A DNA stretch of 64,000 nucleotides from Nostoc sp. TCL26-01 (GTDB taxonomy: Bacteria; Cyanobacteriota; Cyanobacteriia; Cyanobacteriales; Nostocaceae): contig NZ_CP040297.1 of the NCBI RefSeq assembly GCF_013393945.1, positions 5,240,001 to 5,304,000 on the forward strand, given 5' to 3'. Numbering within the stretch: the first letter of the stretch is position 1; each line of letters opens with the position of its first letter. The notes beneath the pieces were generated by a model. The model had not been told where the DNA came from, did no database searches, and saw only the letters and a list, made by a program, of their open reading frames with translations. Below are positions 27,440-36,536 of the stretch, in pieces. A program made the position numbers and the translations under genes.

Positions 27440-28672
27440 CTATTGCCTCTCTTCCCTAACCCACTCATTTTTGTATAGAGAACGGTGTAAACTTTTCCGC
27501 TTGGCTAGTTCTTTGCCTTGACGACCGAGTTTTTCACGTAATTGCTCGTCTTGACACAATTGTTTGAAAGCTTGAAGAACTTCGTAACCAGATTTAGGAT
27601 TTACCAGTATGCCGTTTTCGTCGTGGTGGACTACATCGATTACAGAGGGATGGCGAGAAGCAATGACGGGTTTACCAAAGTAACTTGCTTCTAAGTAGGC
27701 AATGCCAAATCCTTCTATGCAATTAGCTTTAGTGGTTGGCAAAGTCAGCATAGCAAATATATCGCAAGCTGCATAATAGCTAGCCAATTCTGGTTGAGCT
27801 ACATATCCAGCAAAGTGGACTCGCTTATCTACCCGCAAGCGTTCTGCTAAAGATTTTAGCTCAGATTCACAAGCACCTTGACCACAGAGTATGTAGTGAA
27901 CATCGATACCAATAGTTAAGAGTAGTGGTAAGTTTTCAATAACACGCTCAAAACTTTTTTGTTTGACTAAGCGACCTACTGAGAGGATAACGATCGCTTT
28001 TTTAGGAATATTATAAGCTTGACGCAGGCGATCGCCTAATTCATCGAGATTTTTACCATTGCTGGCCAAGCCAAATTTCTCTGGCCTCACCATCGGTTGA
28101 ATTACATGAGTAGGGGTTTGCAACCGAAAGGTATTTCGCAGATAATCTTGTGTTGATGAACTGTTACAGACAATGCCTTCGGCGCGTGATAGGGTTAATT
28201 TAAATAGCGATCGCCATAAAGGATTACGTAAAGCACAGGCGAAATCGTTACCATGCAAGTAAATAAAAAAGCTAATGGGTAAGATATAGCTCAATAATAA
28301 AAGTGCGGGAAACTCATAGCCATGTCCCCATTCAATATAACGGTAGTGATAACGAAAATAGAGTTTAATTGCTAGCCCAAATGAACAAATTAGATTAAAG
28401 AGAGGCTGTAAATAACTTCCTAAGAAACTACCTAGCCAATATTTAGGATTTGGCCAGCGATACACAGGAAATTGTTGTCCTTGGTCAAATACTGTATCAC
28501 CTGCACAACTAGCCGTTAAAACAATTACACGCTTTGGATCTTGAAGACAACGATTGTAGATATATTCTCCAATCACAGCTTCTTTAGGCAAGAAAAGACG
28601 CGATATAACGAGAATATCTGGGTATGCAGTTTCTTCTCTAATTTTTGTTGCTAGTTGTGAGATATTTTCCAT
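27440..28672 (-). CDS. Glycosyltransferase family 4
   Basis: A 410-aa GT-B fold enzyme. Near residue ~225 IVILSVGRLVKQKSFERVIE is the start of the nucleotide-sugar domain; HFAGYVAQPELASYYAACDIF and EGFGIAYLEASYFGKPVIAS carry the E-x7-E motif of GT4 retaining enzymes. The N-terminal half has hydrophobic stretches but no clear membrane helix requirement. The substrate, probably for exopolysaccharide or lipid glycosylation, cannot be read. Monocistronic. Confidence 0.88.
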   Translation of the reverse strand: MENISQLATKIREETAYPDILVISRLFLPKEAVIGEYIYNRCLQDPKRVIVLTASCAGDTVFDQGQQFPVYRWPNPKYWLGSFLGSYLQPLFNLICSFGLAIKLYFRYHYRYIEWGHGYEFPALLLLSYILPISFFIYLHGNDFACALRNPLWRSLFKLTLSRAEGIVCNSSSTQDYLRNTFRLQTPTHVIQPMVRPEKFGLASNGKNLDELGDRLRQAYNIPKKAIVILSVGRLVKQKSFERVIENLPLLLTIGIDVHYILCGQGACESELKSLAERLRVDKRVHFAGYVAQPELASYYAACDIFAMLTLPTTKANCIEGFGIAYLEASYFGKPVIASRHPSVIDVVHHDENGILVNPKSGYEVLQAFKQLCQDEQLREKLGRQGKELAKRKSLHRSLYKNEWVREERQ

Positions 28673-29527
28673 ATTAATTTAATTAATTTAATACCAATAA
28701 GTTGGATCTTCTAAAGCGTTTTGTGATAAATGCAGGCTATGTACTTAACCAATTTCATGTTGGATAAATAACATTTTTGATGGCTTTACTGAGTTTTTTT
28801 GGCTCTGTATCTAATTTTCTCCTCTTTTTTAGGTTTAGCCAACACCTTGGCTCAAAAAAACTAAGTACTTAAAGATTCTTTTCAGAATTTTTTACAAACT
28901 GTAATTAATTGATGTATGGCTGATGCACTTGTAGTTTTTTGCGTCTTTTTATCACACATGACCATGAGAATCATTCTTCCAGAGTCTCAGGTAAGGACGA
29001 ATATTACAAAGGTTATAGCTATATTTTAGAATATGAAATATGGTAGTTTTCTTATTAATTTCGTGAAGTGGTTGTTAATTATGTGTTTCGATTTGCCATG
29101 CTAAAATCAACACATAAAAAACTAAAATGTGTCAATTATATTTGTATTTTTAAATTAAAAACTGCTGCAAATTTTACGAAAATACTACTTAATGAAAGAT
29201 GAAAAAGGATGTAGGGGTGTTAAGGGATAGAGGTGTCAAGTCAACACCCTCACCATTCCCACACCCTTACTGAGTAATTGTTAATTCATGCCAAAATTCC
29301 CTTTGAGAAGATAACTTTTGAGGTACGGTTATCTACTACAGAAATCCCCCTGCGGTTTGCTGTCTACCCAAGGTAAGACGCGGTAAATTGAAGATGTACC
29401 GGAAACGGCTGCCTTTAATCAAAAACTGCTAGCTAATGGCGGAATAGCATTACCAGATAAACTTCTCATGCCGCCAACAGATAGAAAAATTTGGATAACT
29501 AATAGCGTTTTTCTCGCAAATGTGACT
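28673..29527. other. Long intergenic region
   Basis: About 850 AT-rich bases between a minus-strand glycosyltransferase and a plus-strand DUF1517 gene. The last ~90 bases are open in frame with the DUF1517 gene (reading IEDVPETAAFNQKLLANGG before the ATG at 29528) after a TAA, which may be a short relic or chance. An imperfect inverted repeat (CTGAGTTTTTTTGG near 28788, complement near 28855) is present. No gene called. Confidence 0.45.
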
Positions 29528-30496
29528 ATGCCTAACAAACTACAACAAACTATCAAACCTCTCATAAAAGCTGTCTTCGCCCTTGGCCTGGTGTTAGTTT
29601 TGGCATTAGGTCACGCTGATGGTGCATTAGCGGCTCGGAGTGGTGGCAGAATTGGCGGTGGCTCCTTTAGAGCGCCTTCTAGCCGGACATACGCCCCCCG
29701 TTATGCGCCTCCTGGCGGTGGGTATTATGCGCCCTCTCCTGGTGGTTTTGGCTTTCCCTTCTTGCTGCCTTTTTGGGGAATTGGCGGAGGATTTGGTGGT
29801 TTATTCACTATCTTAATATTTTTGGCGATCGCCAACTTCCTGGTGCAAACTTTCCGTCGTGTCTCCAGTGGTGAAACTGAAGATACTGGTTACAGCAGTA
29901 ACCCCACCGTCAGCGTGACTCGCTTGCAAGTAGGATTACTAGCCCAAGCACGGGATTTGCAACCCGAACTCAACCGCATTGCAGAAACTGCTGATACCAA
30001 TTCCCCCGAAGGACGTGCAGAAGTACTGCAAGAAACTAGCCTAGCTTTGCTGCGTCACCCTGAATACTGGGTATATGCAGGTGCTGGAACACAACAAGCA
30101 AAGTTAAATTCAGCCGAAGCCCAGTTTAATCGTTTAGCTTTGGCAGAACGCAGCAAATTTAGTGAAGAAACTCTATCTAACTTCAACAACCAGCTAAAAG
30201 CAGCTCAGACTCAAGATGCTTTACCGGGAACTGGTGAACTCGACAACCCAACCCGACTGATTACCGAAGGCCCTGGCGAATACATTATCGTCACCTTATT
30301 AGCAGCCACATTGGGTAAGTTTGAACTACCAAAAGTCAACAGTACTGATGAATTACGTCAAGCCTTACGACAAATTGGTAGCATTCCCTCGGAACAACTC
30401 TTGGCAATTGAAGTATTGTGGACTCCCCAAGCTGAAGGTGATACCCTAACTTCTGACGATTTATTTGCCGAGTATCCTGATTTAACACTGGTGTAA
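29528..30496 (+). CDS. DUF1517 thylakoid-type membrane protein
   Basis: A 322-aa protein from the ATG at 29528 (MPNKLQQTIKPLIKAVFALG); an earlier in-frame ATG at 29468 lacks conserved character. A signal peptide ending AALA is followed by a Gly/Pro/Tyr-rich stretch (RSGGRIGGGSFRAPSSRTYAP), a membrane helix (residues ~90-115) and a soluble DUF1517 domain. The plant relative FLAP1 is a chloroplast protein involved in acclimation to fluctuating light; a similar role here is inference. Confidence 0.85.
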   Translation: MPNKLQQTIKPLIKAVFALGLVLVLALGHADGALAARSGGRIGGGSFRAPSSRTYAPRYAPPGGGYYAPSPGGFGFPFLLPFWGIGGGFGGLFTILIFLAIANFLVQTFRRVSSGETEDTGYSSNPTVSVTRLQVGLLAQARDLQPELNRIAETADTNSPEGRAEVLQETSLALLRHPEYWVYAGAGTQQAKLNSAEAQFNRLALAERSKFSEETLSNFNNQLKAAQTQDALPGTGELDNPTRLITEGPGEYIIVTLLAATLGKFELPKVNSTDELRQALRQIGSIPSEQLLAIEVLWTPQAEGDTLTSDDLFAEYPDLTLV

Positions 30497-30546
30497 GTAT
30501 TAGTAGGTTGAATTGAGGCTTTGGGTAACCCAACACCTTGATCTAT

Positions 30547-30573
30547 GTTGGGTTGCGCTGCGCTTAACCCAAC
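30547..30573. repeat. GTTGGGTT hairpin repeat
   Basis: GTTGGGTT and AACCCAAC flank a GC-rich 11-base loop just downstream of the DUF1517 gene; part of the same wording recurs near 46560. It might serve as a terminator although no T-tract follows. Confidence 0.5.
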
Positions 30574-30651
30574 CTACTGACCATAGTAAAATGTGACAGA
30601 TTTAGATAAAATTAACCGCACATGGACGTAGATAGACGCGGATGATAATGC

Positions 30652-30925
30652 AACGTGAGTTCGACAACTTTTTTTGACCTCTCCCCCAGCCCCTCTCCGA
30701 CGCGGAGAGGGCAGGGTGTTTTCATACGAAAAAAGAAAAATACATACATCTTGATTTGTCGCTTTGTAGCAGAAGTTTTGACCCCTCTCCAAACCTCTCC
30801 CCCACGGGGGGAGAGGCTTTGAAACAAAGTTTTGTTTTTTCTCTGTTTGTATGAAACCACCCTGCGTTGTAGCAACTGGCGTGAGAGGTTTGGAGAGGGG
30901 TTTTTTCAGCCGTCGAACTCACGTT
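30652..30925. mobile_element. MITE-like element, 274 bp
   Basis: A perfect 14-bp terminal inverted repeat (AACGTGAGTTCGAC at 30652, its complement ending 30925) encloses a region built of nested palindromes: CCCCTCTCCGACGCGGAGAGGG, CCTCTCCCCCACGGGGGGAGAGG and an inverted TTCATACGAAAA-type pair. It has no transposase, and the frames within it are translations of palindromes. A related end (AACGTGAGTTCAACAAG) is found near 58969. Confidence 0.65.
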
Positions 30926-31018
30926 AATGCAGTATTTTAGCCTTGCCACGCTACTAGAATGGAGATAAACTTTGCCGAAGAGGATGTTTAAAAAGCATCA
31001 TTGCTAACATCAAAGAAA

Positions 31019-31498
31019 TTATTCATCTACACGTTGAATATTACCTATTTTGATCCAACCTTCTTGTTTGCTATCTTCAGTACGAATTTTGACCCAGGTT
31101 TTATCTGAGTTTTCTTCTAAAACTATAATTTTTTCATTAAAACCCACCCCACCAATTCGTTCAGCATCTTGAGTGGGTTCGGCTCGCAAACTCAAACCTT
31201 GAGACCAAGTAACCCGTCCTTTATAAGCTCCTTTTGGCAGTGCGTCTGGTGTTTCTGTGGGAGTAGGGGAAGGTGTGGAACTAGGAGAAGCACTAGCTTG
31301 ACTCTCAGATGTCGGTGTGGTTTTGTCTTCTGGCGAATTTGGGTCTTTGAGTGCGGGACTATCGTTAGCATAAATCGGTTTGGCAGGAGGTATGGCTGTT
31401 CTATTCATGAAGTAGAGCGCCACAGCAACGCCACTACCGACTAAAATGGCGATCGCTAGGAAGAACCCCAATATGAACTTTAATAAGCCAGAAAACAT
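31019..31498 (-). CDS. Membrane-anchored SH3-domain protein
   Basis: A 159-aa protein from the ATG at 31498 (MFSGLLKFILGFFLAIAILV). One N-terminal membrane helix is followed by a Ser/Thr/Pro-rich linker and a bacterial SH3 domain (residues ~95-155, LSLRAEPTQDAERIGGVGFN and WVKIRTEDSKQEGWI). Such domains bind peptidoglycan or proteins in the periplasm. A frame nine codons longer exists but starts inside a repeat region. Not obviously in an operon. Confidence 0.85.
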   Translation of the reverse strand: MFSGLLKFILGFFLAIAILVGSGVAVALYFMNRTAIPPAKPIYANDSPALKDPNSPEDKTTPTSESQASASPSSTPSPTPTETPDALPKGAYKGRVTWSQGLSLRAEPTQDAERIGGVGFNEKIIVLEENSDKTWVKIRTEDSKQEGWIKIGNIQRVDE

Positions 31499-31516
31499 AT
31501 TTAACACCTCATTACC

Positions 31517-31668
31517 AATAGTCAATGGTCAACTGTCAATGGTCAATAGTCAATAGTCATTGGTCAATAGTCAATAGTCAATAGTCAATAGTCAATAGTC
31601 AATAGTCATTGGTCATCACTCAGCACTCAGCACTCAGCACTCATCACTCAGCACTCCCTCACTCCCTC
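31517..31668. repeat. Heptamer arrays (AGTCAAT, then ACTCAGC)
   Basis: Two tandem heptamer families meet here: GTCAATA-type repeats to about 31605 and CTCAGCA/CTCCCTCA-type repeats to about 31668. They fill the gap between the SH3 gene and the AAA ATPase stop codon. Confidence 0.85.
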
Positions 31669-31684
31669 ACTCCCCATTTCTCAC

Positions 31685-33196
31685 TTAGCGTAGCTTACCA
31701 AAGCTATCACTTAAAGGACTGTGTTTCGAGGCTAGACGCGCTCTTCCTGCCGCGGCCCATGCTTGTAGTTGTTGGATTTGTTCTACAGCTGTTCTGGCTA
31801 GAGGGATAATTTGACTGGCGGCTTCTAAAATATCATCAGTGCCAAAATCGCGGTTTTGACTAAAGCCGATGTGCATGGCTTCAATTAAAGTTTGTTCAAT
31901 CTCTGCACCGGAAAAATCTGGTGTTTCGTATGCTAGACGGTCAATGTCATAATTTTTTAAATTGTGGGGACGTAATCGGGATAAATGTACTTGAAAAATG
32001 GCTTTTCTCTCGTCTTGGGTGGGTAAACCAACAAAGAAAATCTCATCAAAACGCCCTTTACGCAGCATTTCTGGTGGTAAGGATTGGATGTCGTTGGCGG
32101 TGGCGACAACAAATACTGGGGAGGTTTTTTCTGCTAGCCAAGTAATAAATGTACCGAACACCCTGCTAGTAGTTCCAGCATCGCCTTTACTACCAAGTCC
32201 AGAAAAGGCTTTATCTATTTCATCAATCCATAAAACGCAGGGTGCAAGGGCTTCCGCTACTTGTATCATTTGGCGAGTGCGTGATTCTGATTCACCGACT
32301 AAACCAGCAAATAACCGTCCCACATCGAGACGTAGTAGAGGTAAATGCCAATGATGTGCGATCGCTTTTGCTGTTAAAGATTTACCAGTCCCTTGAATAC
32401 CCACCAGTAATAAACCTCTGGGGTGCGGTAATCCGTACTGGCGCGCTCGTTCTGTAAATGAACCGCCCCGACGTAGTAGCCAATCTTTGAGATTATCTAG
32501 TCCACCGATATCAGAAATCTGCTCAGTGGCTGGATAAAAGTCGAGGATTTGGGTTTGACGGATAGTTTGACGTTTTTCCTCCAAAACTAAATCTACGTCC
32601 TCTGGCTGCAATTCTCCGTGGGTGGCGATCGCTTTTGCTAACACCCGGCGAATTCTTTCCATTGATAGCCCTTGACAGGAGCGTACTAAATCATCTAAGA
32701 CTTTGCTAGCAAGAGAGTTACCTGTGCTTTGCAATAAGCGTTCTATCTCAGTTTTAATTTCTGCACCATTGGGTAAAGGAAATTCCACAATTGTTAAGAC
32801 TTCGGTTAAATCGTCAGGGATGGCTATTCGTGGCGACAATAAGACAATATTTTTGGGTTGTGACTTCAGGAGTCGGGCTAGGTTGCGGAGTTTGCGAGCG
32901 ATCGCCACATCATCTAAAAACCGATGATAGTCTCGTAAAATTAAGACGGCTGGTGCTGAGGCTGGTAATTTTTCCAAAAATTCCAAAGCTTGTAAGGGAT
33001 TACGTCGTCCAAATCCCGCATCATTGGGATTGCCCTGGTAGCCATCGACAAAATCCCAAGTATACACTGGGCGATTTCCTTGATTCACTGCTTCTTCCCG
33101 AATCGCTGCTTCTACCCGTTCTTCTTCATAGGTGGGGATATAAATCAAAGGATAACGGGCGCGGAGTAGCAGTTTAAACTCTTCACGAAAGTTCAT
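31685..33196 (-). CDS. ycf46: Ycf46-like AAA ATPase
   Basis: A 503-aa soluble ATPase of the family encoded as ycf46 in red-lineage plastids. The N-terminal ~230 residues are non-catalytic; the AAA module has Walker A (GIQGTGKSLTAKA), Walker B (VLWIDEIDKAF), sensor residues VVATAND and an arginine-finger region (MLRKGRFDEIF). Family members have been linked to inorganic carbon use. The C-terminal residues SFGKLR and stop codon are supplied by a dispersed DNA repeat also found at 44542-44569, so the tail differs from the ancestral one. Confidence 0.88.
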   Translation of the reverse strand: MNFREEFKLLLRARYPLIYIPTYEEERVEAAIREEAVNQGNRPVYTWDFVDGYQGNPNDAGFGRRNPLQALEFLEKLPASAPAVLILRDYHRFLDDVAIARKLRNLARLLKSQPKNIVLLSPRIAIPDDLTEVLTIVEFPLPNGAEIKTEIERLLQSTGNSLASKVLDDLVRSCQGLSMERIRRVLAKAIATHGELQPEDVDLVLEEKRQTIRQTQILDFYPATEQISDIGGLDNLKDWLLRRGGSFTERARQYGLPHPRGLLLVGIQGTGKSLTAKAIAHHWHLPLLRLDVGRLFAGLVGESESRTRQMIQVAEALAPCVLWIDEIDKAFSGLGSKGDAGTTSRVFGTFITWLAEKTSPVFVVATANDIQSLPPEMLRKGRFDEIFFVGLPTQDERKAIFQVHLSRLRPHNLKNYDIDRLAYETPDFSGAEIEQTLIEAMHIGFSQNRDFGTDDILEAASQIIPLARTAVEQIQQLQAWAAAGRARLASKHSPLSDSFGKLR

Positions 33197-33420
33197 ATAT
33201 AGCGGTTATTAGTTAGTTGCTCTTGATGGCAATGTACAACTTTCTCTAACTAAAATCTCATTTGTATCTCATTAAACTCTTCATTGTCAGAGAAGTTTAG
33301 GGGTTTAGGAGTTAGAAATAAATAAACTTCTATACCTTGAAGACTGTCATTTTTTGCTTATGACAGGTGAGAAAATTTAAAATTAAAATATATCACCATC
33401 TTAATTAAAGATCAGATTTT

Positions 33421-33765
33421 ATGAGCAACGAAGAGAGCGTGAATAGAATTGAAGACCAACTAATTGATATGCGTTTAGCAGTGAGCGCTCTTTTAGAAAC
33501 CGTCACTCAGCACCAGCGTAATTTTGAAACTATTCAACGCAATTTTGAAACAATGCAGCGTAATTTTGATACCGTATTTACAGAAATTAGAGATATTCAG
33601 GTAGAAATTAGAGATATTCGGGTAGAAATTAGAGATATCCGCACCGATATGCTGCACATTCAAACAGAAGTTAGAGAAATCCAAACAGAAGTTAGAGGTT
33701 TGCAAACTGAAAATCGGCGGATTCTCGACATCTTGCAAAATCGTCCCCCACAAGATGAAAATTAA
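33421..33765 (+). CDS. Coiled-coil protein with heptad DNA repeats
   Basis: A 114-aa protein with a short start and then an almost uninterrupted coiled coil: HQRNFETIQRNFETMQRNF followed by EIRDIQVEIRDIRVEIRDIR and TEVREIQTEVRGLQTENR. The underlying DNA has near-identical 21-base units (33583-33660), so it grows by unit duplication. No family function is known to me; similar small coiled-coil proteins are common in cyanobacteria. Monocistronic. Confidence 0.75.
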   Translation: MSNEESVNRIEDQLIDMRLAVSALLETVTQHQRNFETIQRNFETMQRNFDTVFTEIRDIQVEIRDIRVEIRDIRTDMLHIQTEVREIQTEVRGLQTENRRILDILQNRPPQDEN

Positions 33766-33806
33766 CTCAATTAAAACACCTAACTCCATCCAAACTCCCC
33801 GTTCCT

Positions 33807-33960
33807 CTGCGCTTACCTCCTCTCCCCTCTGTCTTGAAAAGTTGAACCACTGCTTTGGACGGGTTTCCCGGCTTATAGCAAGTGGCGTTCCTACGGAGGG
33901 AAACCCTCCTTCTCCTACGGAGACGCTACGCGAACAGAACTTTTCGCTGCGTTAAAAAAA
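33807..33960. repeat. 154-bp dispersed repeat, copy 1
   Basis: This stretch is the near-exact reverse complement of 48411-48564, with two mismatches noted by eye. It contains an internal palindrome around TCCTACGGAGGGAAACCCTCC and CGTAGCG-type repeat words. It has no plausible coding function. Confidence 0.9.
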
Positions 33961-33976
33961 TGCCCAATCAATTACT

Positions 33977-34483
33977 TTATCCTGGTAACTGCTTCTTCAA
34001 TGAATCTAACCCAGACCAACGCTTATCAATTAACTGATCCCCACTCACCGTATCACTACTTAAAATACCTGGACAATTGAGGTCACATAATTGACGCTGG
34101 GGTAATGCCAAACACATCTGCTCATATAACCATTCACTCGGATAAAAATGACCATTGGGTGAGATAGTTTCCACCAAATCCTCTACAGCTATTTCCCTTT
34201 CTAGAGGCAAATCTTGCTCTTGTTCGGCCGCTTCATCTAACCAGATAATTTCTTGAGTCTTCACTGCCAAACGATGATTGTACTGCTGTAAACAACGATT
34301 ACAGGTACAAGTGATAATTGTTTCTACCTTAGCTGACACTTCCAGATAATTACCATGATGCTGGACGCGGACAAGTCCCCGAACTGGTGTCAACGTCTCT
34401 AACCCAGGTAGAAATTCTTGCACTTGGACTTCCTCTGTGCGTTCCGATGCTCTGGTTAGCTGCGGAATAAAAATCGCGTCCAT
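33977..34483 (-). CDS. YceD/DUF177 family protein
   Basis: A 168-aa soluble protein of the YceD family, in other bacteria and plastids tied to 23S rRNA accumulation. Cysteine motifs CTCNRCLQQY and LCDLNCPGI are present, consistent with a metal-binding or structural role. It is the last gene of the minus-strand rpmH-rnpA-yidC-khpB cluster, 116 bases after the R3H gene, and usually lies next to ribosome-related genes. Confidence 0.85.
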   Translation of the reverse strand: MDAIFIPQLTRASERTEEVQVQEFLPGLETLTPVRGLVRVQHHGNYLEVSAKVETIITCTCNRCLQQYNHRLAVKTQEIIWLDEAAEQEQDLPLEREIAVEDLVETISPNGHFYPSEWLYEQMCLALPQRQLCDLNCPGILSSDTVSGDQLIDKRWSGLDSLKKQLPG

Positions 34484-34599
34484 AGGATTTGCGAAAATTC
34501 ATAATAAAAACTTATGTTAATCATCAGCAATCCTGCTGATGATACATTTTTAAGTTTAGCTCTTAGAAAGAATAAATATTCTATGCTGGCTGAACTGTA

Positions 34600-35121
34600 T
34601 TATATTTTGTTGGCGATCGCTGGTTGAACAACCAAGTGGCGATGGGGTTCTTTACCGCGACTGAAGGTTTCTAAATCATCAAAGTCTTTCAAGAAGGTAT
34701 GTATTAAACGGCGTTCCGCAGAACTGAGGGATTTGATTTCTACTTCTTGACCGGTAGAACGTACTTCCTCGGCGGCGGCTTCGGCAATGGCTTGAATTTC
34801 TGCTTGTCTTTTGACGCGATATCCATTCAATTCCACAGTGTAGGAAGCTTGTCCTTCTGGGGATTGATTGATATTCAGAGTCGAATTAGCTAAATATTGA
34901 ATTGCATCTAGTACAGAGCCATCAGCACCGATTAAAGTTTGAATTTGCTCTGGAGTTAAGTTAGCTGTGTTAATTGTCAACCAGTAACCATCTGTCTGGT
35001 GGGAATCATCATCATGAGATTGGTGAGTTTCTAAACTACCATCAATCTCAGTAGATATCCCAGTGAGTTCCAGCAGTGATTTTAACCACTGCTGACCTCG
35101 CTGCATGGGATTGTTGCTCAT
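34600..35121 (-). CDS. KH-R3H RNA-binding protein (Jag/KhpB-like)
   Basis: A 173-aa protein: a KH-type region (TLIGADGSVLDAIQYLANST) followed by the R3H motif (SLSSAERRLIHTFL ... REKEPHR-like SRGKEPHRHLVV). The N-terminal Jag domain of Firmicutes is missing, as in other cyanobacteria. It starts three bases after yidC ends and is certainly co-transcribed with it. The role is RNA binding, probably in cell-envelope or elongation control. Confidence 0.9.
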   Translation of the reverse strand: MSNNPMQRGQQWLKSLLELTGISTEIDGSLETHQSHDDDSHQTDGYWLTINTANLTPEQIQTLIGADGSVLDAIQYLANSTLNINQSPEGQASYTVELNGYRVKRQAEIQAIAEAAAEEVRSTGQEVEIKSLSSAERRLIHTFLKDFDDLETFSRGKEPHRHLVVQPAIANKI

Positions 35122-35124
35122 CTA

Positions 35125-36267
35125 TCAACCTGTGGTCTTTTTCTTAGAACTTTTTGGCTCAAAAGGTAATGATTTTTGTTCTGCTACCGTTTGTTTTTCC
35201 TGAGTTTCTACAATTTTTTGTAGTTCTTCTGGTAAAGCTTCACGGGAGAGGATGTAGGTTTGGAGTGTTTGGAAAATGTTGCCAATCACCATATACATCA
35301 ATACCCCAGCCGGCAAGGGGAAGAACAAAAACATCCCAGAAAAGATCACAGGCGTAATTTTGTTGACTGTATCTTGTTGGGGATTACCGCCACTGGAGTT
35401 TTGTCCGGAGAGTATTTGGCTCACGTAGAGACTGATACCAAAGAAGACAATCATTGCCACAATATCCCAATGGACTTTACCATCGGGGTCAATTGCACCG
35501 ACTCTACCTAAAGCATCAATAAAGAGAAATCCTTTGTCTGCTGCTAGTCCGGGAATTGTCCCTTGGATGGTGACATCTCCTGGCTGTAAGGCTTCTATGT
35601 TGCCTTCAGCATCGATTTTCACTCTCTCTTCGCCCTTAGTAATTTTCCATTCTGGAGTCAATTTAGTGTCTGGGTGTTCTGCCAACAGAACTGGAAATGG
35701 CTTACCTTCTAGGGTTTGATATTGAATTTTGGTTTTTTCTCCCACAGCTAACTTACTACCACTTGGTAGGATAGCTGTGACTTTGGTGTGTTCCCCATCA
35801 GCAATGTAAATGTTTTGCGGGGGAGTAGCAAAGGCTAGAGGTTGAATTTGTTCGATTTGCTCGGCAGGGACGATTTGCAGGTTAACAGAGTAGTTAACGC
35901 CTGCAAACGGGGAACCCCGTAAGGTGGCGAATAGAGCCAATAAGACTGGCATTTGTAGCAGCAGGGGTAAACATCCCGCCAAAGGATTACCAAATTCCTT
36001 TTGGACGTTCATCATTTCTTCTTGCTGCTTTTGCGGATCATCCTTATAGCGCTCTTTAATTTCTGCCATCCGCTTTTGCATCAGGGGTTGCACAATTCGC
36101 ATTTTCCGCATATTGCGAATTTGTCCAGCACTCAGGGGATAGAGCGCGAAGCGGATTATCAATGTTAAGGCAACGATCGCCAATCCATAGCTAGGCACAA
36201 TACTATAGAACAAGTCTATGATTGGCAGCATTACGTTGTTCGAGAGAAACCCGATACCAAAATCCAT
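35125..36267 (-). CDS. yidC: Membrane protein insertase YidC
   Basis: A 380-aa inserter of thylakoid and plasma membrane proteins. Conserved helices with the hydrophilic-groove arginine (IVALTLIIRFALYPLSAGQI), QKRMAEIKERYKDDPQKQQEE coiled loop and GCLPLLLQMPVLLALF are followed by a ~130-residue lumenal insertion and two further helices (IFSGMFLFFPLPAGVLMYM). The insertion is typical of cyanobacterial YidC. It is part of the rpmH-rnpA cluster, separated from the PH-domain gene by a repeat-filled 269-base gap. Confidence 0.95.
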   Translation of the reverse strand: MDFGIGFLSNNVMLPIIDLFYSIVPSYGLAIVALTLIIRFALYPLSAGQIRNMRKMRIVQPLMQKRMAEIKERYKDDPQKQQEEMMNVQKEFGNPLAGCLPLLLQMPVLLALFATLRGSPFAGVNYSVNLQIVPAEQIEQIQPLAFATPPQNIYIADGEHTKVTAILPSGSKLAVGEKTKIQYQTLEGKPFPVLLAEHPDTKLTPEWKITKGEERVKIDAEGNIEALQPGDVTIQGTIPGLAADKGFLFIDALGRVGAIDPDGKVHWDIVAMIVFFGISLYVSQILSGQNSSGGNPQQDTVNKITPVIFSGMFLFFPLPAGVLMYMVIGNIFQTLQTYILSREALPEELQKIVETQEKQTVAEQKSLPFEPKSSKKKTTG

Positions 36268-36359
36268 TATTCTGAATTCAACCTGAGTTACTGTAATTGG
36301 AACTGAGTCTAATTTATCTAAATCGTGATGACTATGGGACTATGCTTTGCTACGGATAG

Positions 36360-36440
36360 CCGCACACCCAGGGGAGTTGTGAGTGCTGAGTTGTGTTAGC
36401 GGAAGCGGGGCGTTCAGCCCGTGCTGAGTGCTGAGTGCTG
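36360..36440. repeat. STRR and dispersed repeat inside the rnpA-yidC operon
   Basis: GTGAGTGCTGAGT units surround GTTAGCGGAAGCGGGGCG TTCAGCCC, the same composite as near 1735 and 27325. It interrupts the otherwise compact minus-strand operon between the PH-domain gene and yidC. Confidence 0.7.
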
Positions 36441-36536
36441 AGTTGTGATTTTTCTTTTCTCCTCATCTCCCCATCTCCCCAGTCCCCATTGCCCCTTATC
36501 CCCAGAGGGGGCCCCGAGTTCCCCAGTCCCCATTTT

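Noticed and set aside
30574..30949. Three overlapping frames in the MITE-like region
   Set aside because: They translate palindromic repeats (PLSPRGGE, PSPRRRGAGGE) and have no independent support.
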